A DNA stretch of 64,000 bases from Tricholoma matsutake (Eukaryota; Basidiomycota; Agaricomycetes; Agaricales; Tricholomataceae). Shown in pieces: positions 1-11,230 of the stretch (its first letter is position 1; every line of letters starts with the position of its first letter). The notes below the pieces were generated by a model that made no database searches, was not told the DNA's origin, and saw nothing but the letters and a program-made list of their open reading frames with translations. Position numbers and translations under genes: made by a program. The stretch is from assembly GCA_026075535.2 (NCBI GenBank), contig AP026543.1, positions 1,488,001 to 1,552,000 on the forward strand, given 5' to 3'.

Positions 1-810
1 CACAATGCCCCTACCTACATCAACTACGTCAACGCTGGGAATGAGGGACACAGCAGCAACAGGGGCAATGGTGCTCAGGCCCAGCTTGCTTTCTTTCACA
101 CCCATTGAGAGACTAATTTTGCTTTTCCTACAGGACAAAACTTCTGTACAGTTGGGAGATAACACGTATGCCAACGCCAGCAACAAAACCCAGTGCCACC
201 AGATGGTGAAACAATGACATGCAAACGTCAACATAGAAGCCAATGACATGCAAACATCAACATAGAAGCCAATGACAGTGAAACGGCGAAGATCGAGGCA
301 TGATGTGGGCAGGGAGGGACTGGGCTCAAGAGGACAATGCCTTCCGAGTCCCAGGTATCTTTTCCTTTTGCTAACTAACTAGATTCATCCTCTGACACTA
401 ACATGCGACGGGGAGCACTAGGAACCCAACCAACCCTCCCCTGCATGACCAACGAGGTGACAGCCCACCACACCATGACACCCAGGCGAACCCGGAGGTT
501 CCCAGGTTGGAGGCGTGTAACATTTTTTTAAAACATGGTTTATGTACACTGCTAACAACTAAATACATGCAGGGGGACAGCAACGACACAGGACAACGTC
601 CTCATGCAGAAATGGGCAGGGACAGCCATGCTACAGCCACGGTGGGGTGACACTCTGACAATGAGGGGGAAATGGTGGATGGTGACAGTGCTAAGGATGT
701 TAGTGTCTGCTACCTTTGTCAATGTCATGTACTATACAGTAGTAATAATTACAATGCATATGTTAATGATAAGACAGTCCTTTTGAGAGAGTACTGCTGA
801 AAATTCATTT
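1..810. other. No gene recognised
   Basis: Short open frames are present on both strands, but none shows a recognisable domain or a convincing splice pattern. The sequence is mixed, with a short direct duplication near 230-270 (an AATGACATGCAAAC phrase occurs twice). Nothing further can be supported. Confidence 0.4.
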
Positions 811-962
811 TTACACACAAAAGCCACGGTCTGTGCCAGGCCAAGCCTGAGCCAAGCCATGAGTGGCAGCTTTGGCCTGGCCTGGGGTTTGAGGAAGCCA
901 AAGCCACCCCAGGCCAGGCCAAAGCCGCGGCTTCCAGGCCAAGCTGGGCCAGAACAGCACTA
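811..962 (+). repeat. Fold-back repeat, copy 1
   Basis: This stretch of about 150 bp shares its start (ACACAAAAGCC), body and end (CCAAGCTGGGCC then AACAGCACTA) with 8291-8426. Inside it GCTTTGGCCTGGCC is followed by its reverse complement GGCCAGGCCAAAGC, so a single strand can fold into a long G/C-rich hairpin. It is a non-coding dispersed repeat, probably MITE-like, but no clear target duplication was found. Confidence 0.6.
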
Positions 963-1129
963 GGGGTGAAAAAGGTGAAGGGATCCATGAAGAAGGTGGG
1001 GAGAGGAGCGGAATGTAAGTGTGAGCAGATGTGTTGAGATTTAGAGGTGTAATAGTCTGTGGATGCATTGAGAATAGAAGGGGTGGAAGACTCAGCTGAG
1101 TGGCCCCTTGTGTAGTGGATGACAGTCTG

Positions 1130-4100
1130 TCAAGTACTAATAAGATGAAGTATCCACTTATAATAGGAGTGGCTGTTCATGTGATGAAGGCGAGCCTCAA
1201 TATTAGTGGAGGTTTTGCTATCGTTGATCAGTCTAGTTGAGTTGAGATGATCAGTATAAAGCACTGCAGAGTTATTATGAAAATCTGAGAGGATGAGACC
1301 ACCAATAATCCCAACAAGTTCACCATGGAGGATTGAGACGTTGTGGCCAAGGAGCTTCATGACAATGGTATGTGGGCCTGTGATAGCAGATGTAACTGAT
1401 TTGTTGTCCAGAGGGCCTGCAGACATGGGGATCATGGAGCCATCTGTTCCCCACAGTTGGGTGTCTTGGGATACTTCAGAGGGGGAAAAGAAATTAGCTA
1501 ACAATATAGATTGGATAAACTTCTCTGTGTTCTGCTGTCTGATTGACCATGAGAGCAGCAAGTCAGCAGGGCCAGAGTAAAATGCTCCAACTCGAGCTAG
1601 AGAGAGAAAAGTTTTGATCGTGTTCCAATTCTTCTTTTGGGCAAATGACCAGTTTCTGGGTGGAAGAGATCTGATGCTAAAACTGGTGAGGTTCTGAGAG
1701 TCTACAGTCCAGCTCCCAATGTGATTTAGCATGTGGAAGCCCATGGAGCAGAGCAACCAAATAACATGGCCAGTCGGGCATTCAGCTTGGGGGACAGACA
1801 GCTTAATTAGTGATACTGCATGTGAGATAGAACAGTGTCTCTCGAGTAGATGACTCTGATCAGTTGGTCAAAGACTGAGATTGATTTTTGACATTTGATT
1901 CTGTGCAATGATCCATGTGACTGGAATAGAACCTATGAAACAAGTGAATGACCTGTTCAATCCCTCATGATCCAAGGGGTAGACACATTTGTTGATTTGA
2001 CATGTCCAGTCAGCCAAGGTGATATGGGCCATCATTCTATAGGCTGGAATATGATGATTTAAATCCCATGTGAGACCATCAATGGCGATGCCAGCATTGA
2101 TCTGAGCTAGAGAGGGGAAATCAAATCCACCAAGCACCAGGGGAAGGGTGGACAATGATGATGAGGGACAGAAGGGAAAGCCAAGAAAGGAGTGTACACA
2201 TTTCATGATTCTTTGGTCCAGCCGAATCGCATCTGCTTGAAGAATTGGTTGGAGGGATAGTAGCGCTCAACAATGGGAAATGATGTTCTGTGAAATGATC
2301 TTGCACAGAAGTGTGAAGGGAGTGCAAAATGAGAAAGCTGGGAATGAGAAGGAGTCAATGATATCTGCAAGTTCCAAGTATCAGGTCCTGGGATTGTCGA
2401 CCTGGGTGCATAGAAAACTGAACTCGTTAGTAGAGACAGGTACCTCATGCTGTGTGATCATCCAGGGGTCAACACCCTGAACATTGGTGATCGAGTGTAG
2501 AGGGAGGGTCTTCGGTGGCATATCTAGACAATTGAGAATATGTAAGGTTGTCTTTTCCCATGATGTCAGCCATCCATATAGGAATTTAAAGCGCTCCATG
2601 GCCAGCGCAAAATGCTGGAGGGCTGGGAAGGTAGGAGCTGCAATGTAGGAGTCATCAGTAGCCTCGGCCATAGAGAAACGTAGTGAGGCTGCATCATCGG
2701 GGAGATGAGGGTTGTTTACCAATTTTGAGGTGCTTTGAATGATGACACAGTCAGGGTCCAATGACACTAAGTTGTCCAGGTAGTGATGTCCAAGGCTGGT
2801 GGTGATGGTGGCCTTGAATGGAGACATTGGTCCACCCTGCTTGGTGACACCATTGACAATGATGGGATCAGTGATGCTGAACGCTGTTCAAGGAAAGCAT
2901 TGAGTTGAGGATTGGGCTGCACAATCCAGATCTGCCACTGCCTGTGGTAAACTGTAAGCAGTACATGCATCATAAAACCCTTGTGGGGCAAGATAATCAA
3001 AGCCTTTCATCTGGTCTCGCTTCAGGAGATAGATGGGAGTCTTTGTGCAATGACTCCAAGTCTTCAGTCCACCAAGAAAACTCATCAGATCATGAGTCTG
3101 TACACCTGGCTGCATGGCGACTTGGGTCTCAGGAATAATACCCATCCATGCAGCATAGGGTGAGAGCTTGAAGTTGAGCCAGGTCATAGGTGAGTTAGCT
3201 AGAAAGTTGGATATGAGGAGGCCTCTCCAATTGGACAAGTTGGTTTGGATTCCATGCTTGTGGAAATAGGTGAGGTGTGCATCTTTGATATCTCCAGGGA
3301 ACCTCGCATTGATGACAGAGTAGTTATGAAGATCAAGAATGAGCTGAAGAACTTTGTCAGAAAGATTCTTGACACACCATTTTTCCCATTCATCAGGACC
3401 TGGCGAGGGTCGCAGGTTCCCTTTGTGAAGCATGGCATGAAAGTCTGCAAGTGTTGTGGCCATTGGCCAGAGAAAGGGATCATCCAAGATGGGGTTCTTG
3501 ACTATTGTGACCGAGGGAGTATTGAGCCATGGTTTGGGCTTATCGGGAGGTGCTGGGCAGTTGTAGAGTTCAGTAAAATATCGCCTCATTTCCTCAGCCA
3601 CTGAGGTGGGGTTGGTCACAATGGCACCCAGTGTTGACATGGACTTGACTGCTGTAGGAAGAGGAACAAACATCATGGACCCAGACCTCAGTTTCTTAGA
3701 AGATCCACCAGAGAGTACTCCCTTGATTCAACCTGCATCATAGTGCCTAGCTCACTTGAGGATTTTGGCCTTCTTGGTGGTGTAGAGTTCTTTGTGGCAG
3801 TTATGTCTGGCACCAACCGGGTATCCTGTAGCCGACTTGAAGTGAGACTGATTGAGAAGGGCAAACTGAGCCAAGTATCGGTCATAGACCACATGAGAGC
3901 CATAAGACATTTGCCTAGTGTCATCCCTGGACCGTGAGATAGCTCCACCTAGGTGTCTGATGAGAGCTACAAGCTCCCTGATGCGAGGGGACATGACCAG
4001 CCTCTCAACATATTGATATGGCTTGTTCTGTCCAAAGGTGTTGACTGCAGCCTGCTCAATTAGTGTGGTCAGCAAATTGTATCTACTTACATAAGATTCA

Positions 4101-5248
4101 TTGCTCATGATTTCAGCTTGGAGGGATGCTGAGTTTGAGGTCACTAGACGATCCACAGAGTCAGCAAAGAGAGAAAATTTGTACTTGTCATCCTTTGATG
4201 GATACTTGATCCAGGGAGGTGGGAGAGGCCTGGACAGAACAAATGGTGTTGAGGAGATCCCAGACAGGCCAGGAGCGGATTTCAGGATGACCTTCACTTT
4301 GAAAGTCCTGTGGTCAGAGCCAGGAATCCAGGCAGGGTCAGTCGAGATTTCTGAGTCCAGAAGATGAAGGCCAGAAACAACCAGATGGTCGATGATACTA
4401 CCCCTGTCTGTAGAATGCCAGGCTCAGCATGTCCAGTCTATAAAGCGATTATGATCAGGGCATTGCTGCCACAAGTCAGTGCCATGGGTGTTTCTAAGGA
4501 ACTCATTGTACAAGCATCGAGCCAAGACATTGTCAGAAGTGCATTCAAAGGCAGCAACCATAGCATTGAGATCTCCAAAAAGAGACCATGACATCTTGGA
4601 TTCCCACACCATATCCATCAGACAAGGCCAGAAATTGCTGGACAGATCATCTGCACTGGGGTCACAAGGAGCATAAACCAAGAAAATGTGATGAATGAAC
4701 AGAGATGATAACAGAGATAATGAAGGAATAACGACATCAACACAAACAACATCAAGAATATTCAAGACTGAGAAGGCAGGAAAACTGGGTGCTACATAAA
4801 TGGGGCAATGAGCAATACCATGGGGTGACCAGTTCCTTCGTAGTGCCAGCCGAGCATCGCGTTCAGCCTTAAGCTTTGTGGCACCGGTCTGAGTTGACAA
4901 AACCTCATTGGATTCGTCACTGATATGTCGAGCACCCATGTTAACAGCCAAAGTGAAAAAGAAACAAGAGGGGTACAGACTCACCATATCCACATCCCCG
5001 TTCGTAGCCATGCTCAGAGCAGCAGGGCCCAGTGGATCAACAAAGGATGAAGGTGAGACTGAGTGCAAGACATGAGAAGATGATGGGCCTCTTATCTTCC
5101 TCTTCTTAGCAGAATTGCCTGGTTTGCTCAGAGGCAACAGGGATGGAAGAGATGTCAAAATCGAAGGAGAGGAGGCTGGAGGGGAGCTGTGGGATTGGGA
5201 CAGAGCAGGAAGCATAGGAGGAGAGGTGGCCAGGGGAGGGATAGACAA
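1130..5248 (-). pseudogene. LINE ORF2: endonuclease / reverse transcriptase / RNase H, seven TGA stops
   Basis: ORF2 would nick target DNA and reverse-transcribe the element RNA. The frame stays open for about 1,373 codons with no frameshift and is broken only by TGA at 4424-4426, 3752-3754, 3728-3730, 2888-2890, 2381-2383, 2267-2269 and 1868-1870. The N-terminal part is Ser/Pro-rich. The AP-endonuclease has GDLNA, IDHLVVS and PGSDHR. The reverse transcriptase has LRPSPGPDEW, a Q-G-G-P-MSPF stretch, and ATDDSYI in place of the usual YADD. A linker with GGFDFPSLAQINAG leads to RNase H with GTDGSM, LHGELVGI and LYTDHLNS. Upstream residues around most stops suggest arginine was lost (CGA to TGA). 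The start at 5248 is the first Met of the frame; the true start is not certain. It is inactive unless TGA is read through. Confidence 0.85.
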
Positions 5249-5377
5249 GGCAGAGGGAAGGGGGAAACAGACACAGGCAGTGTGGGTGCGGGAAGCAGGG
5301 GGTGGCCAACGACCGCTGCAAGTTGATCAGAAAATTTTGAGAGAAGCTTCCTCTTGTCAGCCAGAGAGTCTCCAAAC

Positions 5378-6716
5378 TCATGTATTGCCTTGTTGAACTC
5401 CTTCCTGCTCCTTGCCAGTCAAGAACATGGCAGCTACATGCAGGCTGTTGATCCTGGACTTGTCATCACCAATCTGAGAGCGTAGGAAGCCTTCCTGGCC
5501 CTGAATGAGAAGGGCTTGTTGTGTCTGACCAATGCAAAAGTTGAGGTTGGTGATGGTTTTGTGCATCCTGGCTTGGTTTAAGGACATGTCCTCCTGCTGG
5601 TGCCTGACCATTGTGACCTCACCACGTAGCTCCTGAATCTGATGAGAAAGTGATGCAACAGTCCCACTGATCTGGGAAGTGCCCTTCGCCACTTGGTCAC
5701 CCAAAGAGTTCTTGTCGAGCAGATCATCATTGTAGTCCCATAGTAGGCGAGGTGTGGAGAGATGGTCACAGAAACATTTGCAGAAGGATTCGACACTGCA
5801 AAGGATTTTAGCAGTGTTGGCCCATGTAGCCATTGAGAAAATAATGAGGTATGAGTTCAGCAGTGTAGAGCGAGTCTTGATTAATGAGTGCAGAACTGTC
5901 TTTTAACCCACTTTTCAAGGACTCCCTCGAGAAGGTCATAATCGTGAGCTCCCTTGACAACTAGCTCAAAAGGGCAAAGAACAGGAATGTCCTTGAGTGG
6001 CTCAATTTGAGCACGCTCCTTCGAGACCTTGGCTGGGACATCGACAAACTGCATGGCCATGAAATGATTGGCATCTGATGGCAGGAGGAATGTGATCTGT
6101 GGCCTCCGAATGATGCAAAGATACTGGTGATCTTATAACCCTTCTTCTTGATGTGTGCTTTGATGAGAGGAAGGTGTTCAGGAGGGAAGGCTGATTGGTC
6201 AGTGACACCTGGATAAAGGTCAAGGAGATGACAGAACAGGCACTTATCGCTCTTTCCCTTCTTGCTAGCGCTCCACCTAACCTCTAAATCCAGCCTGGAC
6301 TCCTTAATGGCATCCATCATGATCTCTAGGAGATCCACATGAGGTTCTGCCTCACCACAGGGTAAGATCTCAACATAGCATGCAGATGAGATGTTAGAGG
6401 CACAATCACTGAATGGTAGTACCTCTAGACCATACTGGGAGAATTCCTTGTAGCGTGGGTCCACACTAAGATTGACAAATAGGTCCTTCAAGGCAGCAGT
6501 TGGTGTCTTGTTTGAGGCGGGTACTACTCCATGCACAATGAGCTGGTGACCCTTTGGTAACATAGCTAGAGAGAAAGATGAATCATTGTTGTCTAAGCTG
6601 TGGTCAGAGTCTGGGGTGGTTGGTCTGGGAACACCTCTTTTCTTTGTGCGCAGGGTGAATGGGGGTTTTAAGTTACTAGGAGTTGATGGGAGGGGTTGTG
6701 GGACTAGGTGCAGCAA
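5378..6716 (-). pseudogene. LINE ORF1 region, frameshifted
   Basis: Two open segments precede ORF2 on the same strand. The first (6716 to about 5890) encodes a soluble protein without zinc knuckles; near 6100 the reading continues in another frame, which shows a frameshift. The second (5833-5378) starts at MATWAN and is rich in Q, E and L heptad-like stretches, consistent with a coiled coil of the kind found in RNA-binding ORF1 proteins. Position directly upstream of the endonuclease ORF is the main argument for the assignment. No recognisable RNA-binding motif was seen, so the function is inferred from context. Confidence 0.55.
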
Positions 6717-8290
6717 GATGAATATTCACCATGTCTCACAGGATTGAGGGTCCTGCCAAAGGAGTTTTGCATGGGTAGGTTGGGTGATCGCATCAACAAG
6801 ATGAGAAATGGATGGTTTTGGGGAGTTGAAAAGCTGGCTATGGGGTTTAACAAGGGTTACAGGTGTGATTTAGAGTGTAGTTAGAGCTATGCAGTTGCAC
6901 AGAGTGACTTTTTTATGAGATGGGGTGGGGTTGTTGTTGTTGTTGTTGTTGTTGTTACCTGCATTGTACACCATATTGATGGGTGCAGTGCAAAGTCATG
7001 GTTTATATACAATCACCATGGTGTTGATAGACTATGCCAGGTGGGCAGTATTTTAGCATCCAATGTGCGGTATAACTGAACATTTCTCATGGATGGGAGA
7101 GAGAAATATAATGAACGACTTGTTCAGCAACCCAAAGGGTTAGCTAGAACTTGGCTAAAGATATTAATCAATCTGAACTTCTGGAATAATATCCATAGCA
7201 TTTGGTAAAATTTGGGTGATTGACACCAGAACTTTTTCTCTCATCCTGAAGGTAGAATTTTCCTTTTAAACTATTTGCTATGTTTATTTTACTGATATTT
7301 CTAATAGTACAATACCATAACTATCCACACTTGGGGTGGTTTTCCGCTATGATCCACCTTCCACAATCCTCTCATGATTCACAAAACTGCTTCACTCCTG
7401 GATGTTTTGCCAATGTTTGTTGGGGGTTTATACTGCAGATCCCTCACATATCTTGCCTTTCTTTAAGTTGGATTGTTCTTGTTTGCATGCAGGACAATTC
7501 TGGAAATCAAGTCAGTTATAATTTCTTTAAACCACAATGTGCATTCAATTCATTACCCATTGGTTCATTTACTAATACACCTCTGTTCACAGGTGTTTTC
7601 TGAAGGCTCTTCACATTGGTACATATGCTGGTGATGAAGGTTTGAAGTTGGTTTGACAGAATCAGGACCAGACTGTCATGATGATGATGGTGAGGACCAG
7701 ACGATGGGGAAGAGGACAACAATGGGGACAACAATGACAACAACATGGACAACAATGACAACAATGACAACCCCAATGTCAATGACAGACGGTCCAGCAC
7801 CCACCCCTACTGCTGTGAGCAACTGCTTGCAGGGTGGACCACAGGTGCTATGGATGGCGATGACATGGGAATTGGGGGGGAGACATTACTGGTGAGTGGG
7901 AAACTGCTTAGGTGGCAATGGTCATGTTGCATGCATAGGATGACAATGATAGGGACCAGGATATGGGATGTGTTGGGCAAGGAACAGGACAATGAGTGGT
8001 GGGAGATATGAAGCTCTTTTTTCTTCTTTCTTTTTCATTAGTTTGTCATCCCCTGCTCGCTCACAACACGATGCAATGTGGCCACAATTTGTTAGTAGAC
8101 ATGTATTTAATTATGCCTCCCTCATGTTTAGGCAAGTTCAAGTTTAATACATATTGTTACTTTGTACATGATGGCTGGTAGTTATTTTGAGTGAACACGG
8201 TCTGAGGCTGTTTATTGAATGAGAAAACTATGTATGTATTGTTCTAATTAGCTTCCTGTACAACCAATGCACCTGTGGGCAAAATTTGAA
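6717..8290. other. No gene recognised; simple repeats
   Basis: The stretch holds a (TTG)n microsatellite at about 6930-6957, a run of GACAACAATG-type units at about 7710-7785, and one degenerate copy of the GAGCAG...TGCT palindrome at about 7813-7831. ORFs here (for example 7280-7603) show no known domain and their composition follows the simple repeats. Confidence 0.45.
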
Positions 8291-8426
8291 CATTTTACAT
8301 ACAAAAGCTGTGGCCTGGGCCAAGCCAAGCCAAGGCCAAGCCCTGGTTGATGGCTTTGGCCTGGCCTGTGTGTTGAGAAAGCCAAAGCCATGGCTTTCAG
8401 GCCAAGCTGGGCTGGAACAGCACTAA
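8291..8426 (+). repeat. Fold-back repeat, copy 2
   Basis: Same orientation and same ends as 811-962, beginning ACATACAAAAGC and ending GGAACAGCACTA. The internal arms TGGCTTTGGCCTGGCC and CCAAAGCCATGGC are again inverted. The two copies differ by several substitutions and a small indel. The following 8427-8815 contains one unknown ORF (8390-8698) with no domain. Confidence 0.6.
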
Positions 8427-8817
8427 TTGTCCATGAAATCTTCCCATGGCAAATGATCAATCCAACATATCAAGCTATCAATATGCCATTCAAACATGCA
8501 CATGAGAATTGTGGGTCAATCAACCCTGAAGAACAGATGCATGAATCCACCAACACAGTGTGTGCACCTGTCTTGGCAGTGCTCTATATGGATGAACTTC
8601 ACTCATGGATAGCACTCCTTGCAACATTCTCATGTAAAGATAAGCATGAGCAGTCCAGAATTGGTGCAGAAGTCTATGAAGGTGATATAACACAATAATG
8701 ATCTGCCTGTGGATGAAATTGTTATTTCATTGTAACAACAAGTGTGACCCTACCATGCAGCTCAAAAGAGACCTATTGTAAGGGCAAGCCCTGTACAATC
8801 CAATGCACAAGGCATGT

Positions 8818-8858
8818 ACTAGCAAGGGGAAATCCAAAGAGAATACTCTAAGGAACCG
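8818..8858 (-). mobile_element. Short G1 LTR fragment, inverted
   Basis: About 40 bases here (GGGGAAATCCAAAGAG, then ACTCTAAGGAACC) match the internal part of the G1 gypsy LTR as read at 51853-52212, in the orientation opposite to the neighbouring G1 copy. It shows a separate, older G1 insertion or a rearrangement at this place. Confidence 0.5.
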
Positions 8859-8969
8859 CTTGCAGGGTGCTACTACCTATCTATTGTGTATCTACCTCAT
8901 GTACACCTCATGTCCACCATGTGTGAAGCCTCATGTTGCTGTGCCACTAGCTGCTGAGGTGACCCTGAC

Positions 8970-9150
8970 TGTAAGGGGACTAGGGGGGTGCCCTGTGTGC
9001 TTCCCCTATTTTTTACATTCATCCTATATTTTTCCTCACTTCATTTCCTTCTATTCTTCAATTTCTAAGATTTTTCCTTATCTTATTACTAATTTCCCTT
9101 TCTATCACATTTGTGCATGTTAACAGTTTTATATTTAGAGGCAGAGCACC
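8970..9150 (+). mobile_element. Truncated 5' LTR of G1 gypsy copy
   Basis: The stretch begins TGTAAGGGGACTAGGGGGG, the same start as the G1 LTR at 10814, and follows the LTR for about 180 bases up to AGAGGCAGAGCACCC. There it jumps directly into pol sequence (ALSQRADHG). The remaining LTR, gag, protease and reverse transcriptase are missing, so a deletion of several kilobases joined LTR to mid-pol. Confidence 0.75.
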
Positions 9151-10802
9151 CTGATGCCCTATCCCAACGTGCAGACCATGGGTATGGCAGTGGTGACAAC
9201 CAAAACATTGTGCTGTTGCAGCCAGACCTGTTCACCATTCAGGCACTGGAAGGCATCGCACCCCAGGGCAAGGAGCGGGACATCCTATGTGACATTCATC
9301 ACGCAAACCATAGCGGTTTACATGAGGATGTTGTCACCCGAGCTGTTAAAGAACTGAGGAAGGGATCGACCCTTTCCTTACGTGTGGCAGAGTGGGCTGA
9401 AAAGGAGGACTTGTTGTATTTCAGGGATCACATCTATGTTCCCAATGACCCAGACCTTGACCGGTGCATCATATCCCAACACCATGACTCACAGATTGCT
9501 GGCCACCCCGGATGCTGGAAGACCTTGGAGCTCACCTCATGGAACTATTGGTGGCCACAAATGTCATGGCTCATTGGTCAGTATTGTCGCACTTGTGACT
9601 TTTGCTTACACACCAAGGTTCCTCGTTGCGAGCCTATTGGTGAGCTACACCCTCTTCCTGTTCCAGAGAGTCGTTGGGATGTCATCAGCATCGACTTTGT
9701 GGTGGAATTGCCAGAGTCAAATGGGTTTGATGCAGTGATGTGCACAGTTGACTCAGTGGGAAAATGCGCTCACTTCATTCCAACTCACACCACTGTCTGT
9801 GCCCTAGGTGCCGCTCGACTCTACCTCCACCATGTGTGGAAATTACATGGACTTCCTGGTGCCTTCCTCTCAGATTGTGGCCCTCAGTTCATGGCAGAGT
9901 TCACTCGTGAGCTGTACCGACTCCTGGGGATCAAACTCCTCACTTCAACCGCTTATCACCCACAAACTGATGGCCAGACGGAGCGAGTCAACCAGGAACT
10001 GGAGCAGTACATCCACCTCTTTGTCAATGAATGCCAGGACGATTGGGATGATCTCCTTCCTTTGGCCAAGTTCGGATACAACAACCATGTCCATGCTTCC
10101 ACTCAACAGACCCCTTTCCTCTTAGACACTGGACGACATCCACGCATGGGATTTGAACCTCGCCAAACTCCCTCACACATCGAGATGGTGAATGAGTTCA
10201 CAGAATGCATGAGGGATAGCTTGGAGGAGGCAAGGGCAGCCTTAGCAAAGGCGAAGGATGACATGGCGCGATTTTACAACCAACGCCACTCCCCAACCCC
10301 TCAGTACAAGGTTGGTGATCGAGTTTATCTTGACTCCAGTGATGTCTCCACTACATGTCCATCCAAGAAACTCACTCATTGCTTCTTGGGACCTTTCCCC
10401 ATTGTCAAGTGCATTGGAACGCATGCCTATCATCTACGCCTCTCAGCCTCCATGTCCAGACTCCATCCCGTCTTCCATATCGTCAAATTGCTTCCAGCTC
10501 CCCCAGATCTGTTCCCAGGATGCCATTCACACCCACCACCACCACCTACAGTGATTGAGGGAGAACCCCAATACGAAGTTGAGTCAATCTTGGACAGCCG
10601 TTTGCGTCGAGGAACACTCCAGTATTTGGTACATTGGAAGGGTTATGGGTATGAGGAGAACTCATGGGTCGAAGAGTCTGACGTAAATGCCCCTCGGTTA
10701 ATCAAGGAATTCCACCAATGGCACACTGCTGCACCGCGTCGCATTCAAGTCATGGACTTTGGTCGTATGCAATTTCGAATGCATCAGGGCAATGCATCTT
10801 AG
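9111..10802 (+). CDS. G1 gypsy integrase-chromodomain protein fused to LTR sequence
   Basis: An open frame of 563 codons without stop. Residues 1-14 are translated LTR sequence; from about residue 18 the protein continues as pol. It has the integrase zinc-binding region (HHDSQIAGH with CRTCDFC), and the DDE core with D in SIDFVVE, D in LSDCGPQF and E in [16 protein letters not shown]-terminal chromodomain follows, with YEVESILDSR, LVHWKGYG and NSWVEESD. Protease, reverse transcriptase and tether RNase H are absent. In an intact element this part inserts cDNA, and the chromodomain directs it to modified histones. The ATG at 9111 lies in the LTR; the frame across the junction is seen directly, but expression from the LTR is inference. 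The paralogue at 46588-52212 carries stops where this copy is open. Confidence 0.85.
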   Translation: MCMLTVLYLEAEHPDALSQRADHGYGSGDNQNIVLLQPDLFTIQALEGIAPQGKERDILCDIHHANHSGLHEDVVTRAVKELRKGSTLSLRVAEWAEKEDLLYFRDHIYVPNDPDLDRCIISQHHDSQIAGHPGCWKTLELTSWNYWWPQMSWLIGQYCRTCDFCLHTKVPRCEPIGELHPLPVPESRWDVISIDFVVELPESNGFDAVMCTVDSVGKCAHFIPTHTTVCALGAARLYLHHVWKLHGLPGAFLSDCGPQFMAEFTRELYRLLGIKLLTSTAYHPQTDGQTERVNQELEQYIHLFVNECQDDWDDLLPLAKFGYNNHVHASTQQTPFLLDTGRHPRMGFEPRQTPSHIEMVNEFTECMRDSLEEARAALAKAKDDMARFYNQRHSPTPQYKVGDRVYLDSSDVSTTCPSKKLTHCFLGPFPIVKCIGTHAYHLRLSASMSRLHPVFHIVKLLPAPPDLFPGCHSHPPPPPTVIEGEPQYEVESILDSRLRRGTLQYLVHWKGYGYEENSWVEESDVNAPRLIKEFHQWHTAAPRRIQVMDFGRMQFRMHQGNAS

Positions 10803-10813
10803 AGAGGGGGTGA

Positions 10814-11228
10814 TGTAAGGGGACTAGGGGGGTTTTTCCTATTTTTTATGTTCGTCCTATATTTTTCCCCACCTCATTTCCTTCTATTCTTCATTTTCTA
10901 TGATTTTTCCGGATTTTATTACTAATTTTCCCTTGCTATCATGTTTGTACATGTTGACACTTTTATATTTAGAGGCGGAGTACCCCTTCCGACACATACC
11001 CCTTGGTATGATGTCATTCGGTGGCCTTGATCCGCCTATCTCCGCCTTTTTCTATTTTTAGGTTATATTTGATTTTTGTCGTCTTCACATATACTGGGCA
11101 TCAGCAAGGGGATCCTTAGAGTTTTCTCTTCGGATTTCCCTTTGCTAGGTGTGTCCCCAATGCCTGTATTATGTAGTATACTTTTAACTTCGGATTTCCC
11201 TTTGCTAGAGGCTTAGGTTGCCCTTATA
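10814..11228 (+). mobile_element. G1 gypsy 3' LTR
   Basis: A complete-looking LTR of 415 bp from TGTAAGGGGAC to GGTTGCCCTTATA, directly preceded by a purine-rich tract (AGAGAGGGGGTGA). Its ends form a short imperfect inverted repeat (TGTAAGGG / CCCTTATA). Compared with 51853-52212 it has an extra segment of roughly 55 bases between two GCTAGAGG/GCTAGGTG-like repeats near its 3' end. Five bases on each side of the element (CTGAC left of 8970, ATATG right of 11228) do not match. Confidence 0.85.
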
Positions 11229-11230
11229 AT

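Larger units (their letters stand above)
1130..6716 (-). mobile_element. LINE (non-LTR retrotransposon), APE-RT-RNase H type
   Basis: A minus-strand element of two reading frames: an ORF1 region (6716-5378) and a long ORF2 (5248-1130) with domains in the order endonuclease, reverse transcriptase, RNase H. This order, with C-terminal RNase H, is known for Tad1/I-type LINEs of fungi; the exact clade cannot be assigned by eye. No poly(A) tail or target duplication was recognised, so the true ends are uncertain. Two copies of a fold-back repeat flank it at 811 and 8291, but they look unrelated to its insertion. Confidence 0.85.

Noticed and set aside
1130..5248. Recoding of TGA (selenocysteine or alternative code)
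   Set aside because: TGA also serves as a normal stop in this window, and in G1 the paralogous copy has CGA at two of the TGA sites, so mutation is the simpler explanation.
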